NCBI GenBank assembly: GCA_934202525.1 | Contig: CAKPYB010000040.1 | Span: 1 to 26,486, forward strand | Length of the DNA stretch: 26,486 bases | Direction: 5' to 3' | Source of the DNA: an uncultured Prevotella sp. | GTDB lineage: Bacteria; Bacteroidota; Bacteroidia; Bacteroidales; Bacteroidaceae | Shown: piece by piece, positions 1 through 5,792 of the stretch | How positions within the stretch are numbered: position 1 is the stretch's first letter | Layout: each line of letters opens with the position of its first letter | The notes under the pieces: model-generated | Databases searched by the model: none | What the model saw: the letters and a program-made list of their open reading frames with translations, nothing else | Told to the model about the DNA's origin: nothing | Translations under genes and position numbers: made by a program

Positions 1-303
1 GCCAGATACGGCAACTGCGATGGCAAGCACCAGGAAGAACTGGGTCCTGACGAGGCAAGAAAAGTACTGTCAGAAGTAGATGGATTCACAGCCGCACAGA
101 TAGAAAGAATCTGCTGGCTCATTGCCCATCATCATACTTATCAAGATGTTACCAGCCTCGACCACCGCATTCTGCTCGAAGCTGATTTCCTGGTGAATTC
201 CTTCGAAGTCCACCTTGCTCCCGAAGGCATCATCACCTTCCGCGACCATGTATTCCGCTCGGAGTCAGCTATCAGTATGCTGAATGATATGTGGGGGCTG
301 TAA
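1..303 (+). CDS. HD-domain phosphohydrolase, C-terminal part (5' end outside window)
   Basis: The first base opens an uninterrupted frame of 100 codons ending in TAA at 301-303, so this is the C-terminal piece of a gene that begins before the window. The residues IAHHHTY followed by a conserved LLEADFLVN stretch are typical of the helical HD phosphohydrolase fold, where His and Asp residues bind divalent metal; here the fragment holds the second half of that fold (the first HD pair would lie upstream). Substrate cannot be told. It is convergent with the carbonic anhydrase gene, and the 94-bp gap between them holds only an AT-rich spacer with no convincing terminator hairpin. The family call is moderate because only about half of the domain is visible. 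Confidence 0.7.
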   Translation, partial: ARYGNCDGKHQEELGPDEARKVLSEVDGFTAAQIERICWLIAHHHTYQDVTSLDHRILLEADFLVNSFEVHLAPEGIITFRDHVFRSESAISMLNDMWGL

Positions 304-397
304 CGAAAGTTACTTTCTTGGAAAGAGCATCATAGAGGGAAGGTGAAAGTACAACAAACTGCTGTTATGTGTTTTAATTAAAACTAATACCTTTATT

Positions 398-943
398 CTA
401 TTTCACTTCTGTCAGTTTGCCCGTCTGTGAGTCAATGATATAGCCATGAAGATTGACGTCTTTTGGTACGAGAGGGTGTGTACGGATTGTATTGATGGTA
501 TTCCTTACAGAATCCTCTGTGTCGTGGAATCCCTCCAGCCAATGGTCGAGGTCGATGCCGCAAAGCCCGATAGTATCGATAACATTCTGATGGATGCCAC
601 GTTTGAGCATCAATTTCTTCATCTGCTGTCCGTTCATGTGGCATGCACCGCAGTTTGAGTGGGCAATGACCATGATTTCCTCTACACCCAATTCGTAGAT
701 GGCTACAAGGAGACTACGCATGGCTGAGTCGAAAGGACTGATAACCAGTCCACCGGCGTTCTTGATGAGTTTGGCATCTCCGTTCTTCAGGCCCAAAGCT
801 GCTGGCAGAAGCTCAGTGAGGCGGGTGTCCATACAGGAAAGAATGGCAAGTTTCTTGTCTGGATATTTACTCGTAATATACTTTTCGTAAGCCTTACTGG
901 CTACGAAGTTTTCATTATACTTGATGATTTCTTCTATAATCAT
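398..943 (-). CDS. Beta-class carbonic anhydrase
   Basis: A 181-residue protein that should interconvert CO2 and bicarbonate in the cytoplasm. The zinc site of the beta class is complete: Cys37 with the Asp39/Arg41 dyad in SCMDTRL, and His95/Cys98 in AHSNCGAC. The length fits the short bacterial type (about 180-190 residues) rather than the 220-residue Can type. It lies 34 bp downstream of the PHP gene on the same strand with no terminator between, so the two are probably cotranscribed. Bicarbonate would feed carboxylases and the carbamoyl-phosphate synthase encoded further right, but that link is general metabolism and not shown by position. Enzyme class is confident; physiological role is inference. 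Confidence 0.92.
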   Translation of the reverse strand: MIIEEIIKYNENFVASKAYEKYITSKYPDKKLAILSCMDTRLTELLPAALGLKNGDAKLIKNAGGLVISPFDSAMRSLLVAIYELGVEEIMVIAHSNCGACHMNGQQMKKLMLKRGIHQNVIDTIGLCGIDLDHWLEGFHDTEDSVRNTINTIRTHPLVPKDVNLHGYIIDSQTGKLTEVK

Positions 944-977
944 AGTCGTGTAAATTGAAATGTGAAACTAAATTTTC

Positions 978-1700
978 CTATTTCTCAGGGGTTGGCTTGA
1001 GGTAAGCCATGAATTTCTCTGGCTGATAGTTGAGAACCAGCTCATCCGGGAACTCTGCTTTTTCTACCAGTGGCATAATGTTGCTGTAGTCGGCAATCAT
1101 CGCAGAGAAGTGGGCATCACTTCCGAAGATGACTGGAGTTTCATACTTCTTGGCAAGTTCCAGCAGTTCCAGATTATTGGGAGCAGCCACAGTCTTGTGG
1201 CGGATGGGAGCCATGGAATGGTTGTTGATTTCAAGCAAGGTATGCGTCTCCCTGGAAACTTTCATGAGTTCCTCGAAATCCAGTTCTGCCGTACCATCGC
1301 CGGGATGAGAGATAATCTGCACGAAGGGATTGCGCATGGCATTGATGACACCCTGCGTATTCTCCTCCTTACTTCCTCCCTGCCAGCAAAGGCTATGGAT
1401 GCCTGCTATTCGGATATCCAGCATACGCCAGTAATCCTCGTCGAGATCGATATCTCCCTTCGTATTGAGGATGTTGAGTTCTGCTCCAAGCATCAGTTTG
1501 ATTCCATAGAGCTGGCGTGGAACACAATGAAGGTTTCTGAAATAGATAGGATCACAGGTACCCGGGATATTGGGACCGTGCTCTGTAATTCCCAAGATAT
1601 CCAACCCTTTCTCCTTTGCTGTCAAGGTCATTTCCTGCAAACTGCTGAAGGCATGACCTGATGCTATTGTATGTGTATGAACGTCTAATAATGTTTTCAT
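978..1700 (-). CDS. PHP-domain phosphoesterase, YcdX type
   Basis: A 240-residue cytoplasmic metal-dependent phosphatase of the PHP superfamily. Metal ligands are visible in order: DVHTHT (His8, His10), TEHGP near residue 40, GAELN near 74, IHSL near 102, ISHPGD near 134 and GSDAHFSA near 194. This pattern matches the YcdX/YcdX-like trinuclear zinc branch of roughly 245 residues; the natural substrate is unknown. The start is fixed because the first metal motif begins only five residues in. Remarkably, the -7 promoter element ends only 4 nt before the ATG (see promoter entry), so the mRNA is probably leaderless. It is the first gene of a likely two-gene operon with the carbonic anhydrase. Confidence 0.88.
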   Translation of the reverse strand: MKTLLDVHTHTIASGHAFSSLQEMTLTAKEKGLDILGITEHGPNIPGTCDPIYFRNLHCVPRQLYGIKLMLGAELNILNTKGDIDLDEDYWRMLDIRIAGIHSLCWQGGSKEENTQGVINAMRNPFVQIISHPGDGTAELDFEELMKVSRETHTLLEINNHSMAPIRHKTVAAPNNLELLELAKKYETPVIFGSDAHFSAMIADYSNIMPLVEKAEFPDELVLNYQPEKFMAYLKPTPEK

Positions 1701-1704
1701 GGTG

Positions 1705-1712
1705 CAAAGGTA
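1705..1712 (-). promoter_or_regulatory. Bacteroidota -7 element for the PHP/carbonic anhydrase operon
   Basis: On the minus strand the sequence is TACCTTTG followed by CACC and then the ATG of the PHP gene. It matches TAnnTTTG exactly. A TTTG-type -33 box is not obvious at the usual distance, so strength is uncertain. Transcription would start at or within a few bases of the start codon. Confidence 0.6.
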
Positions 1713-1812
1713 ATGATATTTACTAAGAATGTAAGAGAAACAACTATTAATTAATCAAAATTTGTTTTTACGGATATTTAAATTAATAATAAATCACCAT
1801 TTTATGTTGGTT

Positions 1813-2343
1813 TTATTCAGCTTCAAGCTCCAATAGCTTTCTCTTTGCGTCCAATCCTCCGGCAAAACCTGTAAGGGAATGATTGCTTCCGATAACTCGA
1901 TGGCAAGGAACGAAAATGCTGATGCCATTAGCTCCGATGGCACTTGCCACGGCTCTGATGCCTTTAGGTTTGCCTATACGTATAGCTATTTCCTTATAGC
2001 TTCTTGTCTCTCCATAGGGTATTTCGAGCAATGCATGCCATACTTTTTTCTGAAAATCAGTTCCTACAGGATGCAACGGAATATCAAATATCTTGCGGTT
2101 ACCGGCAAAATATTCATCCAATTGCTTTTTGGTCTGATCCAGGATTGGGGATGTTTCTATCTTGAAATCAGCCTTCATATACCGCAAAAGCCGATGCTTA
2201 TTGCGCTCTGCACATGGCATTTCATTCCAATCACAAAGGCACAGCTCGTCACCCATCGATGCCAAGATGATTTCTCCGCAAGGCGAATTGTAATATTGAA
2301 TGTTTACTTGCTTCATTGTCTTAAACTGATATTTTTTGTTCAT
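1813..2343 (-). CDS. ogt: Methylated-DNA--protein-cysteine methyltransferase (O6-alkylguanine repair)
   Basis: A 176-residue suicide DNA repair protein that moves the alkyl group from O6-alkylguanine to its own cysteine. The C-terminal half carries the complete catalytic signature: the acceptor Cys147 in PCHRVIG, the helix-turn-helix region around residues 98-140 with FQKKVWHALLEIPYGET and the Arg in GIRAVASAIGANG, and the closing LTGFAGGL segment. The N-terminal 90 residues are the poorly conserved Ada-like lid domain. A second ATG at codon 10 (2316) would remove nine residues and is equally plausible. The gene stands alone, with its own promoter near 2431-2461 and an unusual repeat array beyond that promoter. 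Confidence 0.93.
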   Translation of the reverse strand: MNKKYQFKTMKQVNIQYYNSPCGEIILASMGDELCLCDWNEMPCAERNKHRLLRYMKADFKIETSPILDQTKKQLDEYFAGNRKIFDIPLHPVGTDFQKKVWHALLEIPYGETRSYKEIAIRIGKPKGIRAVASAIGANGISIFVPCHRVIGSNHSLTGFAGGLDAKRKLLELEAE

Positions 2344-2430
2344 AAATCATATAGGTAAAAGAGGTATGAGAAAACTGTTTGACGAATCTCATATTTAACC
2401 GCCATACTAAGTTATATTGTTCTTTTCACG

Positions 2431-2461
2431 CAAAGGTAACAAATATTTATAGATTACACAA
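2431..2461 (-). promoter_or_regulatory. Promoter of the alkylguanine methyltransferase gene
   Basis: On the minus strand TTG (2459-2461) is separated by 20 nt from TACCTTTG (2431-2438), the Bacteroidota -33/-7 arrangement. It gives a leader of roughly 80 nt before the first ATG at 2343. Confidence 0.6.
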
Positions 2462-2574
2462 GACGTTTGTTGAAATAGAACAAAAGCAAACGAACGTTAT
2501 AAAAGGAAGATGCTGTATGTTTGGATTGAATGAGAGCACCCAATATATCTCATAGAAGTATCATCATTTTACGA

Positions 2575-2909
2575 TTGTACAACTAAAAAGTGTATAGTTG
2601 TACAACTAAAGAGGTTATAGCTGTACGACTAAAGAGGTTATAGCTGTACGACTAAAAGGTGTTGTCACTAGGCTCAGCAGAGGTGCTGACTGCAGTCAGC
2701 AGACCTGCTGACTAGGCTCGGCAGAGCTGCTGAGCCTAGTGGCAATGTCTGAGAAGGTATATGCTTGTACTCTAAAAGACGCTTGTTCTGACTCCTGGAA
2801 ACGCTTCTTTTAACTCTCGGATACGCATCCTTCAACGAGAAGAGACGCTTCATTCAAGTTAAGGAAACGATTCCGTCAACCTAAAGAGCCGTTTCAACAA
2901 CTACGTCTT
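2575..2909. repeat. Continuous array of about fifteen degenerate 22/23-bp units
   Basis: The gap upstream of the HU-wHTH stop codon is filled by a phased array. Units starting at 2575, 2598, 2621 and 2644 are 23 bp apart and share (T/C)TGTAC(A/G)ACTAAA; the first two contain the 12-bp palindrome AGTTGTACAACT. Units at 2668, 2690 and 2712 are exactly 22 bp apart and share CAGCAG and GCTGA. The unit at 2734 is a transition, and the unit at 2756 reverts to TTGTACTCTAAAA. Units at 2778, 2800, 2822, 2844, 2866 and 2888 are again exactly 22 bp apart and share ACGC-TTC-TTCAA. The period is not a multiple of three and matches about two helical turns. The array ends 2 bp before the HU-wHTH stop codon. 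No ORF crosses it. Confidence 0.85.
2666..2741. repeat. Large nested palindrome inside the 22-bp array
   Basis: CACTAGGCTCAGCAG at 2666-2680 is the exact reverse complement of 2727-2741. Inside lies a perfect 16-bp palindrome, GCTGACTGCAGTCAGC (2685-2700). Either strand could form a hairpin or the duplex a cruciform. It lies between the 3' end of the HU-wHTH gene and the repair gene, so on the minus strand it could also end HU-wHTH transcripts, although no T-run follows. Confidence 0.8.
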
Positions 2910-2911
2910 AG

Positions 2912-3574
2912 TTACTCCTTCTTCCACAAACGATAGAGCGTTATAGGACCTTCCTTGGTAGCATACATTCTGGCAGCCGGTTCCTCACAGAGGTCATTCA
3001 ACACCTTATTGGCATGATAGCGGGTGACACCGAATTCACGAATCATATCCTTCACCGTGATATAACCCTGCTGCTGACAAATCTCTACAATATCAGCAAA
3101 CTCCTTATCCGCCTCTTTTGGAGTAGATTTCACACTCCAATACTGTCGGCTGCAACCAGTAGAGTGGCGCTTCAGCCTCTCCAGAAACTCCTTCGTGGGC
3201 TGAATTTCCAAGCCGCAGATATCCACCTCATTGGCTGGAATCAGATCCCCCTCATGATAGGTCCTTTTCCATTCGATTCCATTCTTGTCCTTATGCTTCA
3301 CCATCCCCAGTTTTGGCTTGACGATAAACATATCGCCTACCCTCACCTCGTTGCCTTCAGCCAAGGCGTAAAGTGTTTCATCCTCCAGCGTTTCCAATGC
3401 GGAGATAAAGGACGAAACGTTCATCGCACAATGATCGCGAACACGCTTCTCCATCTTCTCCCGGTCAACGATATCCCGTTTCACGAACATCGGATGTATC
3501 TGATACTTACCGCTTTCGTCCTTCAAGGGCGTGCGATGCTCCAAATAATTGATTGAACCTGTTGCTCTAGCCAT
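2912..3574 (-). CDS. HU-like domain fused to winged helix-turn-helix (HU_HIG family DNA-binding protein)
   Basis: The longest frame begins at 3640, but the promoter (3610-3640) would lie inside it, so I choose the ATG at 3574, giving a 220-residue protein that starts MARATGSINYLEHR. Residues about 1-130 look like the Bacteroidota HU/IHF-like domain: GKYQIHPMFVKR, a helix with RDHCAMNVSSF, then a VRVGDMFIVKP strand. Residues about 155-220 form a winged helix-turn-helix (ADIVEICQQQGYITVKDMI, then FGVTRYHANKVLNDL). HU domains fused to a wHTH are a recognised Bacteroidota family with unknown targets. The gene is flanked on both sides by tandem repeats with helical periodicity, which makes them candidate binding sites; this is inference from position. 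Confidence 0.78.
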   Translation of the reverse strand: MARATGSINYLEHRTPLKDESGKYQIHPMFVKRDIVDREKMEKRVRDHCAMNVSSFISALETLEDETLYALAEGNEVRVGDMFIVKPKLGMVKHKDKNGIEWKRTYHEGDLIPANEVDICGLEIQPTKEFLERLKRHSTGCSRQYWSVKSTPKEADKEFADIVEICQQQGYITVKDMIREFGVTRYHANKVLNDLCEEPAARMYATKEGPITLYRLWKKE

Positions 3575-3609
3575 ATTCTTAGTTTTTTGATCCTTTAAAA
3601 GATTATGCG

Positions 3610-3640
3610 CAAAAATACTGATTATTAGCGAGATAAGCAA
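3610..3640 (-). promoter_or_regulatory. Promoter of the HU-wHTH gene
   Basis: Minus-strand TTG (3638-3640), 20-nt spacer, TATTTTTG (3610-3617): a consensus Bacteroidota promoter. Its place inside the longest possible reading frame supports the downstream ATG at 3574 as the real start. Confidence 0.68.
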
Positions 3641-3660
3641 TTATTTTATGTTAACTTTGC

Positions 3661-3742
3661 TAAAAGATAGAGTTATAAAGACATGTTTTGTGATAAAAGA
3701 TAGAGTTATAAATGGGTGTTTTGTGATAAAAGATAGAGTTAT
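3661..3742 (+). repeat. 33-bp tandem repeat, about 2.5 copies
   Basis: TAAAAGATAGAGTTAT begins at 3661, 3694 and 3727, exactly 33 bp apart; units 1 and 2 also share the tail TGTTTTGTGA. The third copy diverges after the core. The core recurs at 9835 and, degenerated, at 5676, always in the same orientation. The array lies just upstream of the HU-wHTH promoter. No ORF or coding function is apparent. Confidence 0.85.
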
Positions 3743-3909
3743 CAGACTCTTTACATTATGATTATCTGTGTAAAAAATCAAATCAGCAAGTATACCAGAA
3801 GTCTTAAGACGTTGATATACTTGCTGATTATATTATCCCAAGCAACGAGACAAGTAGCCAATGCAACAAGTTACAAAATCTATATTATCACTATTCATAT
3901 CTTCTGTTT

Positions 3910-4254
3910 TTACAAGGCTGCAGCCACCCTTCTTACTTTTGCCAATCTCGTCATAAAAGTAGAATCACTTTTAGTAGATTGCAGATTATATCTCATCTGC
4001 ATTTTCAACAAAGGCTCAGCATTCACTCCAAGTGCAGCCTCAAAGAGCAGGGCCGTTTTTTCCGTTACTGGGCGACGAGCATTCAGAATTTCGTTCAGGG
4101 CAGAATAAGCAATCCCCATTTCCTCCGCCAACTGGCGCTGAGAGATTCCACGGTATTCTATCTCATCCTTCAGAACATCCCCTGGATGCGTAGGAAAAGC
4201 TGGAGTCATCTCGTTTGCTCGCATTTCCTTTGTTGTTTTATTATCGTTGCTCAT
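3910..4254 (-). CDS. higA: HigA-family antitoxin / XRE-type DNA-binding protein (no toxin partner seen)
   Basis: A 114-residue protein. Residues about 20-30 carry the family start PAFPTHPGDVLKDE, followed by an XRE helix-turn-helix (GISQRQLAEEMGIAYSALNEI, residues about 36-56) and the ARRPVTEKTALLFEAALG segment typical of HigA/VapI antitoxins. Such proteins normally bind and silence a HigB mRNA endonuclease and repress their own promoter. No HigB-like frame occurs within 190 bp upstream or 150 bp downstream, so this is an orphan, either a regulator in its own right or a survivor of a lost module. A perfect 17-bp inverted repeat overlaps its promoter and is the likely operator. Confidence 0.88.
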   Translation of the reverse strand: MSNDNKTTKEMRANEMTPAFPTHPGDVLKDEIEYRGISQRQLAEEMGIAYSALNEILNARRPVTEKTALLFEAALGVNAEPLLKMQMRYNLQSTKSDSTFMTRLAKVRRVAAAL

Positions 4255-4283
4255 AACTACATTATTTATAAGAGTTGATGCTA

Positions 4284-4315
4284 CAAAGATAATATTTTAA
4301 TTCGATATTCACAAA
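4284..4315 (-). promoter_or_regulatory. higA promoter
   Basis: Minus-strand TTTG (4312-4315), 20-nt spacer, TATCTTTG (4284-4291). This is the full Bacteroidota consensus, about 30 nt upstream of the ATG at 4254. Confidence 0.72.
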
Positions 4316-4324
4316 TTTTGTGAA
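4308..4324. promoter_or_regulatory. Candidate HigA operator (17-bp inverted repeat)
   Basis: TTCACAAATTTTGTGAA is a perfect dyad of two 8-bp arms around a central T. It covers the -33 box of the higA promoter. XRE antitoxins of this family usually bind such dyads as dimers, so negative autoregulation is the natural reading. Confidence 0.55.
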
Positions 4325-4406
4325 GGAAACTTTTGCTTAACAACTATAATTGTGATTATCTGTGTTAAAATTCATAAGAATCACCTCATTTCTCATTATT
4401 TTTTAT

Positions 4407-4414
4407 TATCTTTG
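4407..4414 (+). promoter_or_regulatory. -7 element upstream of the 44-codon gene
   Basis: TATCTTTG lies 29 nt before the ATG at 4444 and matches TAnnTTTG. No clear TTTG box is seen at -33. Confidence 0.45.
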
Positions 4415-4443
4415 CCATCAAATAACAATTTAAAACAAAGGAT

Positions 4444-4578
4444 ATGAGCACATCAACTAATGCGATTACTCCCGATTTGCAAGCGAAGCTTGACAAGGCG
4501 AGAGAAGAACATACAAACGGAGAAACTCTGTGCTTTGGCACTGCTCAAGATGCTATCGCATGGATGGAAACCTTATAG
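4444..4578 (+). CDS. Small 44-residue protein resembling RelB-like antitoxins, orphan
   Basis: A short frame beginning MSTSTNAITPDLQAKL and ending in TAG. The segment LDKAREEHTNGETLCFGTAQ followed by DAIAWMETL resembles small Bacteroidota antitoxins that sit before RelE/YoeB-type toxins, in which the C-terminal tail folds over the toxin. Here no RelE-like frame follows: the next 80 bp hold only short interrupted frames. It has a plausible -7 element and an AAAGGAT sequence before the ATG, and its codon pattern looks coding. It is either a lone antitoxin, which could neutralise toxins encoded elsewhere or on incoming elements, or a relic. Family assignment is from recalled motif resemblance only. 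Confidence 0.55.
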   Translation: MSTSTNAITPDLQAKLDKAREEHTNGETLCFGTAQDAIAWMETL

Positions 4579-4755
4579 TGTTGCGAATAGACTCCTTATG
4601 GATGAAATTCCGGTATCCTTTAAAACTTGTTGCATCATAATGACCAACAAGGAATTTTGAATATATAACAATTTAAAAAGTAAGAAATATAAGAAACAGA
4701 AAAGAAAGATATAACATAGTAAGATTATAAACTTGCGTTTACTAATTTGTTCGGA

Positions 4756-4877
4756 TACACTTAAATTTTGCCAGAATTAAAGTATTAGTACCAACGAAGA
4801 GTAAGTTCTGTAAACGCCTACGCTATAGCGTGGGCGGAACTTATCGTTGGTACGGGCCCGGCAAAAGCCTAAGTGTA
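4756..4877. repeat. 122-nt nested inverted-repeat element (structured RNA or MITE-like)
   Basis: Five pairs of arms nest symmetrically: TACACTTA 4756-4763 with 4870-4877; TTTTGCC 4766-4772 with 4860-4866; GTACCAACG 4788-4796 with 4845-4853; TAAGTTC 4802-4808 with 4837-4843; and CGCCTACGCT 4815-4824 with AGCGTGGGCG 4827-4836, one mismatch. All are exact except the innermost. Asymmetric internal loops (15 nt left against 6 nt right outside the third arm) separate them. The fold is far stronger than a terminator and has no T-run. It lies between the small antitoxin-like gene and the mod remnant. A structured RNA, a palindromic miniature element or a recombination target are all possible. Confidence 0.75.
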
Positions 4878-5092
4878 GATAAGGGAAGCTCACGCTTCTT
4901 CTTTGTCTTCACTTCATCAAGGCTTTCATTGGATGGCTTTCTGCCAATCTTTCTGTCCGCTGCCCGTTTTACTCCGATAATGATTTAGTTCCAAACGCAC
5001 CCATCAGCTATAGCAAAAGACGTTGGAGTTCGCTTCAATGTTTGTTGCTATACCTTATTATATATAGTAACCAACAATGAAAAGAGCTACGA
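4878..5092. other. Non-coding gap before the mod remnant
   Basis: No convincing gene is seen. On the minus strand 4841-4984 is open for 47 codons with protein-like codon choice (for example RKIGRKPSNESLDEVK) but has no ATG and is bounded by stops; it shares its end with the inverted-repeat element. This may be an old fragment or part of the same multicopy element. No promoter matching the Bacteroidota consensus was found for the mod remnant. Confidence 0.4.
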
Positions 5093-5662
5093 ATGGACAA
5101 ATTAAGAATGCAGAGTAGTAATGGTGTCGAGGACAACATTACGAAAATTGCGCAGCTGTTTCCCGACTGCGTTACGGAGACTGTGGATGAAAGAAACGGC
5201 CAGCCAAAGCACCTCATAGATTTCGAGAAACTCAAGCAGAATCTTTCTGATAGCGTGATGTCAGAAAGAGCGGAACGCTACCAGTTTACCTGGCCCGACA
5301 AGAGCAAGGCGATTCTCCTTGCCAACTCTCCTATCAATGCCACACTTCGCCCTTGCCGTGAAGACAGCGTTGATTTCGACAATACCCAGAACCTTTATAT
5401 CGAGGGCGATAACCTCGATGTTCTCAAATGTCTGAAGGAGACTTACCTCCATAAGGTGAAAATGATCTATATCGACCCACCTTACAATACCGGAAACGAC
5501 TTTGTTTATGAAGATGATTTCGCTCAGTCTTCAGAAGAATATCTCGCCAACTCAGGACAGTTTGACGAGCAGGGCAATCGTATGTTTACCAATGCCGAAA
5601 GCAATGGTAGATTCCATACTGATTGGCTCAACATGATTTATCCGAGATTAAAAGTTGCTTAG
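5093..5662 (+). pseudogene. Type III restriction-modification Mod methyltransferase, 5' remnant
   Basis: The frame encodes 189 residues that match the start of type III Mod adenine-N6 methyltransferases: an N-terminal MDKLRMQSSNG...LFPDCVTE segment, the LYIEGDNLDVLKCL motif, and the catalytic DPPYNTGNDFVY at about residues 127-138. Mod proteins usually have 550-700 residues. Here the frame is cut right after WLNMIYPRLKVA, where relatives continue with the rest of the catalytic domain and motif I, and a TAG stop follows. Without the S-adenosylmethionine pocket and target recognition part it should be inactive. The loss coincides with the left border of the cytosine methyltransferase operon, and a Res remnant lies on its far side. 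Confidence 0.85.
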
Positions 5663-5670
5663 ATATGTTT

Positions 5671-5690
5671 TTACGATAAAAGATAACTTA
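5671..5690 (+). repeat. Degenerate copy of the 33-bp repeat core
   Basis: TTACGATAAAAGATAACTTA shares GATAAAAGATA with the repeats at 3661-3742 and 9833-9848, in the same orientation. It lies at the left border of the inserted restriction-modification operon. Confidence 0.5.
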
Positions 5691-5737
5691 ACTCTAATAT
5701 TTATTGATTTATTATGCTCTTTCTTATTTTTTTTTAC

Positions 5738-5745
5738 TATCTTTG
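5738..5745 (+). promoter_or_regulatory. -7 element of the cytosine methyltransferase operon
   Basis: TATCTTTG 48 nt upstream of the ATG at 5793 matches the Bacteroidota consensus. A clear -33 TTTG is lacking in the T-rich stretch before it. Confidence 0.5.
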
Positions 5746-5792
5746 CAGAAATTATTATATGTAAGATATAAAGTTAGGAAAAAATAGATATA

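Noticed and set aside
305..317. GAAAGT/ACTTTC inverted repeat as a terminator between convergent genes
   Set aside because: A one-base loop cannot form a hairpin and no T-run follows.
2575..2909. CRISPR array
   Set aside because: Units are 22-23 bp head to tail with no unique spacers, the repeat itself varies, and no cas genes are near.
3758..4108. 116-residue rightward frame as a higA partner toxin
   Set aside because: It is antisense to higA over most of its length and shows no HigB/RelE features.
4460..4660. 66-residue rightward frame
   Set aside because: It overlaps the better 44-codon frame, has no recognisable motif and a non-coding look; it is not a RelE-type toxin.
4756..4877. Retron msr-msd RNA
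   Set aside because: The outer inverted repeat and long hairpin are suggestive, but no reverse transcriptase gene lies nearby.
4841..4984. Minus-strand gene of 47 codons
   Set aside because: No start codon, stops on both sides and overlap with the inverted-repeat element; at best a fragment.
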